Shown: positions 43,948 through 52,418 of the stretch, one piece after another
How positions within the stretch are numbered: the stretch's first letter is position 1
Layout: every line of letters starts with the position of its first letter
Source: Bacteroidota bacterium
Lineage (GTDB): Bacteria > Bacteroidota > Bacteroidia > Cytophagales > Cyclobacteriaceae
Assembly (NCBI GenBank): GCA_016191555.1
Contig: JACPVX010000041.1
Coordinates: 124,001-188,000 of the forward strand
Direction: 5' to 3'
DNA: 64,000 nt
The notes under the pieces: model-generated
Database searches by the model: none
The model's input: only the letters and a program-made list of their open reading frames with translations
What the model was told of the DNA's origin: nothing
Position numbers and translations under genes: made by a program

Positions 43948-44187
43948 ATGAGCGAATTAAATATTGAAAAGGAGAAACTGGAGATCATTAAATGGGTAAC
44001 TAGTTTAAAAGATGACACGGCCTTTGAACGTTTGCGAATGCTCAGAAAGAATTCCAAAAAAAAGGATTGGTGGCATGAAATTTCGGAAGATGAAAAAGCC
44101 TCTATTGAAAAGGGTCTGGCGGATATAAGGGCTGGCAGGGTAAAGCCACATAAAGAAGCTAGAAAGTTGTATGAAAAGTGGTTATAA
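43948..44187 (+). CDS. Antitoxin of a RelE/ParE-type module
   Basis: From ATG 43948 this is a 79-residue acidic and helical protein with the pattern LEIIKWVTSLKDD, KDWWHEISEDEKASIEKGL, and the C-terminal GRVKPHKEARKLYEKWL. This form is typical of antitoxins paired with RelE/ParE toxins in Bacteroidota. An ATG at 43936 would add four residues. Its end overlaps the downstream toxin frame by 17 bp, as expected for such a pair. The toxin is frameshifted, so the antitoxin may be an orphan in function. Confidence 0.78.
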   Translation: MSELNIEKEKLEIIKWVTSLKDDTAFERLRMLRKNSKKKDWWHEISEDEKASIEKGLADIRAGRVKPHKEARKLYEKWL

Positions 44188-44472
44188 GGTACTGTGGTCT
44201 GATCGGGCGCTTTCTGATTTACAAAACATTATCAACTACCTCACTGAAAATGGTCTGAAAAAGAAATACAAAATTTTGCAAGGCGGCTTGATAAACGGCT
44301 CGATTTGATTTCTATGAATCCGGCACTTTTCCCAAAAACATCAAAGAAAAGGAATGTAAGAAGATCTGTTCTCAGCAAACACACTGTTATTTACTACGAA
44401 ATACAGGATAGAACGATATCCATTGTAACTCTTTTTGATCCCCGCCAACATCCCAAAAAATTAAAGCTCTAG
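44171..44472 (+). pseudogene. RelE/ParE-family toxin, disrupted by one frameshift
   Basis: The frame from ATG 44171 encodes SGYKVLWSDRALSDLQNIINYLTE and then goes out of frame after codon GAA at 44246-44248. The expected continuation resumes in the next frame at TGG 44251: WSEKEIQNFARRLDKRLDLI ... LSKHTVIYYEIQDRTISIVTLFDPRQHP, stopping at TAG 44470-44472. One missing base in the GAAAATGG stretch explains this. The combined protein would be about 100 residues and a typical RelE/ParE fold with the conserved C-terminal YEI...TLFDPRQ. A sequencing error at the A run cannot be excluded. Confidence 0.8.
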
Positions 44473-44644
44473 GTTTCAATTCGCGCTCATGTAAAATTCC
44501 TTCATCAGCATCATGGAAGTGAATATGTTTGGCGGTAGGGTTTGCTTGAATGATAACAAAACCGGAAGAATCACCCTTCCGTTTGTAACTCTGCCCTTCA
44601 AATCTTTAATATTGCAGTCCGTTTAAATTAAGTACTCGACAATT

Positions 44645-45634
44645 ATGGCATTTACGTCCTCTTCTGAGCTTCATCAGGCGCATCAAGAAAAAATCAAACA
44701 GGTATTTGGAGAAGTCGCTAAAGTAGTGGTCGGCCAAAACTATATGGTCAACCGCCTGCTGGTGGGTTTGTTTACCAACGGCCACGTATTACTGGAAGGG
44801 GTGCCTGGATTGGCCAAAACCCTCACTATTTCCACGCTTGCCAAGGTCTTGCACCTAGATTTTCAACGAATTCAGTTTACACCTGACCTTTTGCCGGCCG
44901 ATTTGATTGGAACGATGATTTACAACCAGAAAGACGGCAAGTTTGAAGTAAAAAAGGGCCCTATTTTCGCCAATATTATTTTGGCCGATGAAATTAACCG
45001 CTCTCCGGCCAAGGTACAATCGGCACTTTTGGAGGCGATGCAGGAGAAGCAAGTAACGATTGGCGAGACTACCTTTAAGTTGGATCGTCCTTTTCTTGTA
45101 TTGGCCACTCAAAATCCGGTAGATCAAGAAGGTACTTATCCGCTACCTGAAGCGCAGGTAGACCGCTTTATGATGAAGGTGTTTGTGAACTATCCTACCA
45201 AAGAAGAGGAACTGGAGATCATGCGCAGAATCTCAAACATGCAGTTTGGTTATGAGGTAGATACCATTCTTACCAAAGAAGATATTTTCGCTATTCGGGA
45301 GGAAGTGAACAAAGTGAAAATCTCTGAATCGCTGGAGCGCTACATTATCGAATTAGTAACAGCTACCCGCAAGCCGAAAGAATACAAACTCGACCATGAG
45401 GCTCAATACATCCAGTTTGGCGCTTCACCACGTGCCAGTATTAACCTCAACTTATCTGCCAAAGCAGTAGCTTACATGGATGGCCGCGATTATGTGTTGC
45501 CTGAGGATATCAAAGAAGTAGCACTGGACGTGATGAACCACCGCATTTTGCTGAACTACGAGGCTGAAGCCGATAATGTGAAAACGGCTGACATCGTAAA
45601 GGCATTGCTGCAAAAGGTGCCGATCGGGAAGTAA
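44645..45634 (+). CDS. Second MoxR-family AAA+ ATPase, without adjacent partner
   Basis: This 329-residue protein has Walker A GVPGLAKT (residues 52-59), a degenerate Walker B (NIILADEINRSPAKVQSALL), LATQNPVDQEGTYPLPEAQVDRF and the C-terminal FGASPRASINL. It is close in overall pattern to the MoxR at 3218. Genes of this type usually stand upstream of a DUF58 gene and Bat-like VWA genes; here the next gene is a TonB receptor 335 bp away. The partner must be encoded elsewhere. Confidence 0.92.
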   Translation: MAFTSSSELHQAHQEKIKQVFGEVAKVVVGQNYMVNRLLVGLFTNGHVLLEGVPGLAKTLTISTLAKVLHLDFQRIQFTPDLLPADLIGTMIYNQKDGKFEVKKGPIFANIILADEINRSPAKVQSALLEAMQEKQVTIGETTFKLDRPFLVLATQNPVDQEGTYPLPEAQVDRFMMKVFVNYPTKEEELEIMRRISNMQFGYEVDTILTKEDIFAIREEVNKVKISESLERYIIELVTATRKPKEYKLDHEAQYIQFGASPRASINLNLSAKAVAYMDGRDYVLPEDIKEVALDVMNHRILLNYEAEADNVKTADIVKALLQKVPIGK

Positions 45635-45969
45635 CCACCAAATTTCTTTTCGTGGGCTGTTATGACAGCCATAGACCGCGACTTAATTATTTAATGCAAT
45701 TAGCATTGAATGGGTTATTTATTGCCTTTCGGGATGATCAACAGGTTAACGAAAGATTACATTCTTTAAGTTAGTATCAACCAAATGTTATGCGGGCTTT
45801 GCGCGTAACTAATTCACTTTCAGTTGAAGTAGCCATATAAATCCAACTTTAATTAGTTTGAAATTGGGCTATTTGAGCGCTTTTTAAAGGCTTCACTTAA
45901 CAATTTCATAACACTCCCGACCAGATGAGGTAATATGCCCACCCGACCTTTGCATCAAATTAATAGGAC
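45635..45969 (+). other. 335-bp intergenic region before the TonB receptor gene
   Basis: No ORF or RNA gene is recognisable. A small hairpin (GGCTGT 45655-45660 with ACAGCC 45665-45670) lies 20 bp after the MoxR stop but has no T run, so it is a weak terminator candidate. Near the receptor start the sequence GACCTTTG is a one-mismatch version of the minus-7 box. The length of the gap suggests regulatory content that I cannot define. Confidence 0.4.
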
Positions 45970-48801
45970 ATGCAAAAGATTTATTTTTTCACTCTCTTCT
46001 TACTTGGAGCCATTACCAGTTTAGCCCAAACTGGCACTATTAAAGGCCAAATTAAAGATGAGAAAACCGGTGAAGGCATTATCGGTGGAAACGTAGTGAT
46101 TGAAGGCACTACCATCGGAGCCTCTACAGACATTGAGGGTAATTATGTAATACCCAAAGTAAAAGCCGGAAAGTACAACATTGTAATTACCTATGTTTCG
46201 TACAAAACCAAAGTAGTTCCCAACGTGGAAGTATTTCCCGACCAAACTACTGTTTTAAATACTTCTATTCACGAAGATGTAATGGAACTTGAATCGGTGG
46301 TAGTTACCACCCAGCGCCAGACGGATACCGACATTTCTGTAATCACTGAACTAAAAAAATCAGATTTGGTGGCGGTTGGTATTTCTTCACAACAAATTCG
46401 GTTATCTCAAGATAGAGATGCTGCACAGGTAATCCGCAGAGTACCTGGTGTTACGATTGTGGGCAACCGCTTTGTAAACGTACGCGGCCTAAGTGAGCGC
46501 TACAGCACCGTGATGCTAAACGGAATCATTGCGCCAAGCTCGGAAGTTGATTCAAGAGCTTTTTCATTCGATCTTATTCCCAGCAATATGATTGACCGCA
46601 TGCTGGTATATAAATCAGGGTCAGCTGAATTGCCTGGTGAATTTGCCGGTGCCGATATCAACATCTTTACTAAAAGTGTGGTAGATGAAAACTCGACCAC
46701 CCTGTCGATCTCGGGTGCTTATAGAGCAAACACTACCGGTCAATCCGTTTCATTAAGCAATGAAAAAGGTAGCTTAGATTGGTTGGGCATTGATGATGGA
46801 AGCCGCGCGCTGCCATCTACTTTTCCTGCCGCCAATTTGCGTTCACTTTCGTTGGGTAATCCTACAGAAGCCAACACTTTGATTGAGGCTACTAAATCTT
46901 TGCCAAACAATTGGGGCACACGCAATTTAACAGCCATGCCTGATATGCGTATCAACTTGGATTTGTCTCGTTCATTCAAAATCAGAGGCCTGAAGGTAGA
47001 CAACATCACATCCATTAGTTATGCGGCAACCAATCAGCTTTTAGAACTTGATCAAAACTATTATGATGTTTTCTCAACCACACTTCAAAAAAGCACCAAA
47101 CGTTGGGGCTTTCATGATGTACGTTTTACGCAAACTAATCGCATTGGTGCGGTAAGTAACTTTAGCATCTCACTTAATCCTAAAACTCGTATTGAATTCA
47201 GAAACTTCTACAATCAGCAAGGTCAGAATCAATCTACTTTTCGTACAGGTACAAGCGATGCTCAAGGTTTTGATGAAAAAAATCAGTCATTTAATTATTT
47301 CAATCGCGCTATTTATTCCGGTCAATTATCAGGTCGTCATAGTTTCTCTGATGCCGTCAACTTCAACTGGATTGTTGGCTATAATACAACTTCTGCCAGC
47401 ATGCCCGACTACCGAAGAATTCGCTCACAAAGAGACATGGGTACGAACAATCCGTTCGAGACACAGTTGCCTCCTAATGCAAGCTCTACCGATGCTGGAA
47501 GATTCTATTCTAAATTAAGCGAGCAAGCTTATACCTTGGCTGGAAATTTAGAGATCAAATTAAATCCAGAGCAATCCGAAGAAAAACAAACGAAATTATT
47601 GACCGGTTACTACCTAGAATTAAAGGACAGAAAATTCAATGCTCGTTGGATGTCTTATAAATGGATTGATCCAAGCGATCCATCTAATAACAGCTTAAAA
47701 TATGGTGCAATTGATCAATTGTTTGCTCCCCAAAATCTGGGGACCAAATTGATTTTGGATGAAGGAACCAACGTAGGGCCGGATTTATATGATGGCTACG
47801 ATGGTAAGAATCAACTTTATGCCGGCTACGCAAGTGTTGTTACTCCACTTGGCGATAAGTTCAGATTATCTGCCGGTGTAAGACTTGAGCACAATTTGCA
47901 AACAATTGATGTATATGATGCTAATGGTGCTAGAAAACGTGTTACAGAAAGTCCGGTTACTGTGTTAATGCCCTTCACGAATCTTTCTTACAACTTCTCT
48001 GAGAAAATGATTTTACGCGTAGCTTACAGCAAAACCGTTAACCGTCCGGTATTCCGTGAACTAGCTCCATTCAATTTTTACGACTTCGATCGTAATGCCG
48101 ATATTTTTGGTAATCCAAACTTAAGAACAGCCAAAATCGATAATGTTGATTTAAGTTTTGAGCTATATCCAACTAAGGCCGATAAGATTTCATTTGGGGC
48201 ATTCTACAAAAATTTCAAAGATCCAATTGAGCAATATTTATCGCCAGGATCGAATTTACGTTATAGCTTCTTGAATGCAGCTAGCGCAACTACCTACGGA
48301 GTAGAAGCAGAAGTGCGCAAATCGTTGGAATCTCTTCCAAGTAATTTCTTTAAGAAACTTACATTCGTATTTAACGGTGCGTTGATCAAAAGCGAAATCG
48401 AAATTCCCACCGATCCGAACTATAGCAACTTAGAAAGAAATCGTGCTATGCAAGGTCAGTCCCCTTATGTAGTGAACTCAAGCGTATATTACAACAACCC
48501 TGAAACTGGCTGGCAAGTAAGTGTGCAGTACAACGTATTCGGCAAACGAATTTTCGCTGTGGGCGATAAAGATTCAAATCCTAATCAATATGAAATGCCG
48601 CGAGATCAGGTGGATTTGACAATCTCCAAACAAATCAATCATCATTTAGAGATCAAGTTTGGTGTCCAGGATTTATTGAACCAACCTTACCGTCTCGTGC
48701 AAGACTCCAATCGCGATGGCGAGATTACTTCAGTTGATGAATCCATTCAAACCTACCGCTGGGGTCAGTATGCCAACCTTGGCGTAATCTGGAAGTTTTA
48801 A
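45970..48801 (+). CDS. TonB-dependent outer membrane receptor with carboxypeptidase-regulatory domain
   Basis: This 943-residue protein has a signal peptide (residues 1-19, ending SLAQ), a CarboxypepD-regulatory-like beta-sandwich (about 23-110; GTIKGQIKDEKTGEGI), a plug domain (about 120-240; RVPGVTIVGNRFVNVRGLSE) and a 22-strand-type barrel that ends in an aromatic residue (GVIWKF). It is too short and too unlike SusC to call it a SusC/RagA receptor, and no SusD-type gene follows. Instead a beta-helix-like lipoprotein gene lies 158 bp downstream. It probably takes up a ligand across the outer membrane with TonB energy; the ligand is unknown. Confidence 0.9.
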   Translation: MQKIYFFTLFLLGAITSLAQTGTIKGQIKDEKTGEGIIGGNVVIEGTTIGASTDIEGNYVIPKVKAGKYNIVITYVSYKTKVVPNVEVFPDQTTVLNTSIHEDVMELESVVVTTQRQTDTDISVITELKKSDLVAVGISSQQIRLSQDRDAAQVIRRVPGVTIVGNRFVNVRGLSERYSTVMLNGIIAPSSEVDSRAFSFDLIPSNMIDRMLVYKSGSAELPGEFAGADINIFTKSVVDENSTTLSISGAYRANTTGQSVSLSNEKGSLDWLGIDDGSRALPSTFPAANLRSLSLGNPTEANTLIEATKSLPNNWGTRNLTAMPDMRINLDLSRSFKIRGLKVDNITSISYAATNQLLELDQNYYDVFSTTLQKSTKRWGFHDVRFTQTNRIGAVSNFSISLNPKTRIEFRNFYNQQGQNQSTFRTGTSDAQGFDEKNQSFNYFNRAIYSGQLSGRHSFSDAVNFNWIVGYNTTSASMPDYRRIRSQRDMGTNNPFETQLPPNASSTDAGRFYSKLSEQAYTLAGNLEIKLNPEQSEEKQTKLLTGYYLELKDRKFNARWMSYKWIDPSDPSNNSLKYGAIDQLFAPQNLGTKLILDEGTNVGPDLYDGYDGKNQLYAGYASVVTPLGDKFRLSAGVRLEHNLQTIDVYDANGARKRVTESPVTVLMPFTNLSYNFSEKMILRVAYSKTVNRPVFRELAPFNFYDFDRNADIFGNPNLRTAKIDNVDLSFELYPTKADKISFGAFYKNFKDPIEQYLSPGSNLRYSFLNAASATTYGVEAEVRKSLESLPSNFFKKLTFVFNGALIKSEIEIPTDPNYSNLERNRAMQGQSPYVVNSSVYYNNPETGWQVSVQYNVFGKRIFAVGDKDSNPNQYEMPRDQVDLTISKQINHHLEIKFGVQDLLNQPYRLVQDSNRDGEITSVDESIQTYRWGQYANLGVIWKF

Positions 48802-48822
48802 CGAATTGTTATTACAACATAA

Positions 48823-48855
48823 AAAGAAGAGGCCAAGAGCCTCTTCTTTCGTTTT
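48823..48855 (+). terminator. Terminator of the TonB receptor gene
   Basis: A perfect 11-bp stem (AAAGAAGAGGC 48823-48833 with GCCTCTTCTTT 48839-48849) and a CAAGA loop are followed by a T-rich stretch. Confidence 0.85.
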
Positions 48856-48927
48856 CAGCGGGTTTGAATTTCATATAATTAAACATACTGCTAATACCGA
48901 GTTAACAGTAGCATAATGTTGGTAGCC

Positions 48928-48935
48928 TACTTTTG
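48928..48935 (+). promoter_or_regulatory. Minus-7 box of the beta-helix lipoprotein gene
   Basis: TACTTTTG is a perfect TAnnTTTG match, 24 bp before the ATG at 48960. With the terminator upstream, it suggests the lipoprotein gene is transcribed separately from the receptor. Confidence 0.5.
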
Positions 48936-48959
48936 TGCAAACAAAAAAATTAAAATCCG

Positions 48960-50393
48960 ATGAAAAAATTCAGTCATCTTTCTACGCGCCTAGTTGCATC
49001 TTTCTTTGCATTGGGATTGATCGCAATGTCATCATGTAAAAGTGATGATCCGGCACCTTCAACCGGCTCAACCTATACAGAGGTTACCACTACTATCACA
49101 GCGAACACTACCTGGACGGCCGATAAAAAATATCTTTTGAAAGGTAACATTTACGTACAAGCTCCAGCTGAATTAACTATCGAAGCCGGAACCGTAATCT
49201 TCGGTGATAAAGTAACAAAAGGATCTTTGATCGTAAGCCGTGGCGCGAAAATTCATGCAATAGGCACCGCTGCTAAACCTATCATTTTCACTTCTGTAGC
49301 ACCTAAAGGATTTCGTAATTATGGTGACTGGGGTGGCGTGGTGATTTTAGGTAAAGCACAAAACAATCAGTCAGCTGATCAGGCAATCGAAGGAATCTCC
49401 GCACCAACTGGCGACAACGGTAAGTATGGAATTGGAACGGCTACTGCCGGAACTACTGAAAATGATAACAGCGGTGAGTTTCAATATGTGCGCATTGAGT
49501 TTGCTGGTATCGCTCTTTCTACGGATAACGAATTGAATGGCTTGACACTGGGTGGCGTAGGTAATGCTACTAAAATCGATCACGTACAAGTTTCTTATTC
49601 AGGTGATGATTCATTCGAGTGGTTCGGTGGTTCAGTTAATTCTTCTTATTTGATTGCTTACAGAGGATGGGATGATGATTTTGATACTGACTTTGGTTAC
49701 AGTGGCTTTAATCAGTTTTTGGTTTCCTTCCGCGATCCAAACATTGCAGATAAATCAGGATCAAATGGTTTTGAATCTGATAACAATGCACAAGGCGATG
49801 GCAAAACTCCTCAAACATCAGCTACATTCGCAAACGTAACATTCTTTGGCCCTTACATGTATGCTACTTTAACTTCAGGTGGAGCATTAAACGCAGGGTC
49901 CATAAGCGCCAACTATAAAAGAGGTGCTCACATCAGAAGAAATACAGCGCTAAAAGTTTATAACAGTGTTTTTGCAGGTGCAAATGTGGATGGAATTTTG
50001 TTTGATCAAACCAGCAATTCAGCCGTATTCAAAGGAAATTACATTGGCCGAATTACAGGTTCTGCCAAGCCTACTCCTATCCCGAATGCACTAGCTGGAA
50101 CGACTCCATATGATGATAGCAACTTTGCAACTGACAATACGCTTGAGTCACCGATCAACAAAGTAGATGTAAGTGCTTTGTTTGCCGGTTCTACCAACAA
50201 TCTTTGGTCTTTAAGTTCACCAAGTGCATTACTTGCCGCTAACTCAACTCTTTTAACCGGTGCTGTTACGACCCCAACTTTCCCTGCAGGTTTTGGTTTT
50301 ACCACCGTAACTTACAAAGGAGCATTCGATGGAACTAACAACTGGGCAACTGCATCATGGACGAACTACGATCCAAACAATACCGCTTACTAA
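48960..50393 (+). CDS. Surface or periplasmic lipoprotein with beta-helix-like repeats
   Basis: This 477-residue lipoprotein (lipobox SSC, C26) has a Ser/Thr/Pro-rich linker. A long beta-rich region follows with phrases typical of right-handed beta-helix rungs: NIYVQAPAELTIEAGTVIF, GSLIVSRGAKIHAIGTAAKP, DHVQVSYSGDDSFEWFGGSV. Asp and aromatic residues in DSFEWFGG and GWDDDFDTDFGYSG suggest ligand or Ca binding. No catalytic motif is evident. I do not recognise a characterised homologue. The position after a TonB receptor hints that it helps that receptor capture its ligand; that is inference. Confidence 0.75.
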   Translation: MKKFSHLSTRLVASFFALGLIAMSSCKSDDPAPSTGSTYTEVTTTITANTTWTADKKYLLKGNIYVQAPAELTIEAGTVIFGDKVTKGSLIVSRGAKIHAIGTAAKPIIFTSVAPKGFRNYGDWGGVVILGKAQNNQSADQAIEGISAPTGDNGKYGIGTATAGTTENDNSGEFQYVRIEFAGIALSTDNELNGLTLGGVGNATKIDHVQVSYSGDDSFEWFGGSVNSSYLIAYRGWDDDFDTDFGYSGFNQFLVSFRDPNIADKSGSNGFESDNNAQGDGKTPQTSATFANVTFFGPYMYATLTSGGALNAGSISANYKRGAHIRRNTALKVYNSVFAGANVDGILFDQTSNSAVFKGNYIGRITGSAKPTPIPNALAGTTPYDDSNFATDNTLESPINKVDVSALFAGSTNNLWSLSSPSALLAANSTLLTGAVTTPTFPAGFGFTTVTYKGAFDGTNNWATASWTNYDPNNTAY

Positions 50394-50410
50394 GTTTTCC
50401 CAAATGATAA

Positions 50411-50440
50411 AAAGAGCCTCGCATATGCGGGGCTTTTTTA
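50411..50440 (+). terminator. Terminator of the beta-helix lipoprotein gene
   Basis: A stem AGCCTCGC with GCGGGGCT (one G-T pair) and an ATAT loop are followed by TTTTTT, 25 bp after the stop. Confidence 0.88.
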
Positions 50441-50505
50441 TTCCTTACCTCAGGCAGTTGTTAATTCTGTTGCCTACATTTACCAAATAAGTTGTTGATT
50501 ACGCT

Positions 50506-51078
50506 ATGAACAAAATTCTTTTATTCTTTTTATTTACAACTTCTCTGTTTTCTTGTTCTACTCCACCCGGTAAACCAGAAGAGTGCTTTACAAAAGTTGA
50601 ACAATCACAATTGATCAGTCAGGTAGTGCGCTATTCTACGAAACTACCACCAGATGCAACCCAAGAAACCAAATTCGACACAGCTTTTGATTGGTATTAT
50701 GACATTGCAGCGCAAGAGTATGATTGGAGAGCTTGTACTAAAATCAATGAGAAAGAATATTACTTTTTAATGACACGAAAGGCACGGAGCATTTGGCCTG
50801 CCCGAGAAGCCATTGGTGGCAAGCTGTCAGTGGATGCGAATAAAACACTTATTGAGTATGAGGAGGTTTTCAGAACCTGGAAGATGGCAGAAGACTCGCT
50901 AAATAATCGTGCTTTTGAATTATTTAAATTAATGACTGAACAAAAGGATTTAACTCCTTTCACATCCAGATATAAAGGTGATCGCTACATCGAATTTCCG
51001 GATGACCGTTGGTACTTCGATAAAGAAGATAAAAAATGGAGAGACCGCTCACTCGATTCCGCTCGGATAGTTGATTAA
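50506..51078 (+). CDS. Small lipoprotein of unknown function
   Basis: This 190-residue protein has a lipobox (LFSC, C17) and a largely alpha-helical, charged body: FDWYYDIAAQEYDWRACTKINEKEYYFLMTRKARSIWP. The C-terminal part RYIEFPDDRWYFDKEDKKW is strongly charged. I do not recognise the family. It is a single gene between a terminator and a 252-bp gap leading to the sugar operon. A modest role at the envelope is the most that can be said. Confidence 0.65.
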   Translation: MNKILLFFLFTTSLFSCSTPPGKPEECFTKVEQSQLISQVVRYSTKLPPDATQETKFDTAFDWYYDIAAQEYDWRACTKINEKEYYFLMTRKARSIWPAREAIGGKLSVDANKTLIEYEEVFRTWKMAEDSLNNRAFELFKLMTEQKDLTPFTSRYKGDRYIEFPDDRWYFDKEDKKWRDRSLDSARIVD

Positions 51079-51268
51079 CTCATGTGATGCACATTATTAA
51101 TAATTTACGATTTCAATATTAAAAACTTCATAGTTTAGTTACTCATCCTAAAAACTAAATTAATATTCACGATCTACCTTTCGGTCATCTTAAATTGGAT
51201 TTTTAGGGTTGTGCTTTGCCGATTCGTCTAGAAATCCAAACGGTTGGTCTTGAAATAGAGTAGTCAAT

Positions 51269-51302
51269 AATCAAGAAAGCTCAAGCTTTCGTTCATTTGA
51301 TT
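51269..51302 (+). promoter_or_regulatory. Hairpin in the leader of the sugar operon
   Basis: AATCAA-GAAAGC-TCAA-GCTTTC-x6-TTGATT forms two stacked stems with an asymmetric bulge, 28 bp upstream of the first gene. It lies in an otherwise AT-rich 252-bp gap (51079-51330) with no ORF and no perfect minus-7 box. It may affect transcription or mRNA stability; there is no T run that would make it a terminator. Confidence 0.4.
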
Positions 51303-51330
51303 ACTATTTCAACAACTAACAGTTTAAGAG

Positions 51331-52392
51331 ATGAACTTAACGAAAGGAAATGTGAAGAAGATTTTGTTCACCGTAGGCTCGCTCAATCAAACCACCCAGA
51401 TGCATGCCATCGCATCGCATATACCAGAATATGATTGCTACTTCAGTCAATTTTATAGCGACAATCCGATCATTCAATATTTTGTCAATGAAGGAGCTGC
51501 AGATCATACCATCTTAGGTGGACAGTTTCGCAAAAATTCAGATGCATATTTGCGGCAGCATCAACTAAAAAATGATTACGCTCAAACCGTTTATAGTAAT
51601 CATTATGATTTGGTGGTGGTGTGTAGTGACTTGCTGGTTCCCACCTCCATTCGCAAAACAAAATCTATTTGGGTGCAAGAAGGTATGACCGACCCAATTA
51701 CTCCGCTTTCACGAATCGTCAAAGCATTGGATCTTCCTCGTTATTGGGCAATGAACACTTCGTTGAATGGCACTTCCAACCTCTGCGACATTTATTGTGT
51801 GGCTAGTGAAGGATACAAAGATCATTTTAAAAGATTAGGTACGGATGAAGCAAAACTCGTAGTGACCGGCATGTCGAACTTTGATAATGTAGCTGCATTT
51901 GCCTACAACAATTTTCCGCATCGCAACTATGTCCTCGTAGCCACCTCCGACATTCGTGAATGCATGGGCTTCGAAAATCGCCCGTCCATTATTCGCAAAG
52001 CGGTTGCGATTGCCAATGGCCGTACACTCATCTTTAAACTCCACCCTAACGAAAAGAAAGAAAGAGCCATTCGGGAAATCAAAGAAAACACACCGCCTGG
52101 CACTCTAATTTATACCGATGGCAACATCAATCACATGATCTACCATTGTGAAGAATTGATCACACAATATTCTACGGTTGTGTATGTCGGCCTAGCGTTA
52201 GGCAAAAAAGTTCACTCGTATTTTAATATGGCTGAACTGATCAAGAAAACTCCGATTCAAAATGGCGGCAAATCGGCAGCGCACATCGCGAAGATCTGTC
52301 GGAGATATGTAGAATACAATCAAAGCCTTCCCGAGTTTTTAGAAAATGAATTGCCATCCATTGAAGCGAATCGCCAAAAGATAGCCTGCTAA
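51331..52392 (+). CDS. GT-B-like glycosyltransferase or capsule-type protein
   Basis: This 353-residue soluble protein looks like two Rossmann-like halves. The C-terminal half has TLIFKLHPNEKKERAI, TLIYTDGNINHMIYHCEELI, and TQYSTVVYVGLALGKKVHSY. That pattern is common to GT-B folds such as CDP-glycerol/polysialyl-type transferases and UDP-GlcNAc epimerase-like proteins. The N-terminus ILFTVGSLNQTTQMHAIAS also fits. No family is certain. It heads the operon that goes on with SpsF, so it may transfer the activated sugar made by the rest. Confidence 0.6.
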   Translation: MNLTKGNVKKILFTVGSLNQTTQMHAIASHIPEYDCYFSQFYSDNPIIQYFVNEGAADHTILGGQFRKNSDAYLRQHQLKNDYAQTVYSNHYDLVVVCSDLLVPTSIRKTKSIWVQEGMTDPITPLSRIVKALDLPRYWAMNTSLNGTSNLCDIYCVASEGYKDHFKRLGTDEAKLVVTGMSNFDNVAAFAYNNFPHRNYVLVATSDIRECMGFENRPSIIRKAVAIANGRTLIFKLHPNEKKERAIREIKENTPPGTLIYTDGNINHMIYHCEELITQYSTVVYVGLALGKKVHSYFNMAELIKKTPIQNGGKSAAHIAKICRRYVEYNQSLPEFLENELPSIEANRQKIAC

Positions 52393-52418
52393 GGAAGCAT
52401 TAAAATAAATCCAGAAAA

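Noticed and set aside
45655-45670. Intrinsic terminator after the second moxR
   Set aside because: The 6-bp stem is real but is followed by ATAGACC, not a T run.
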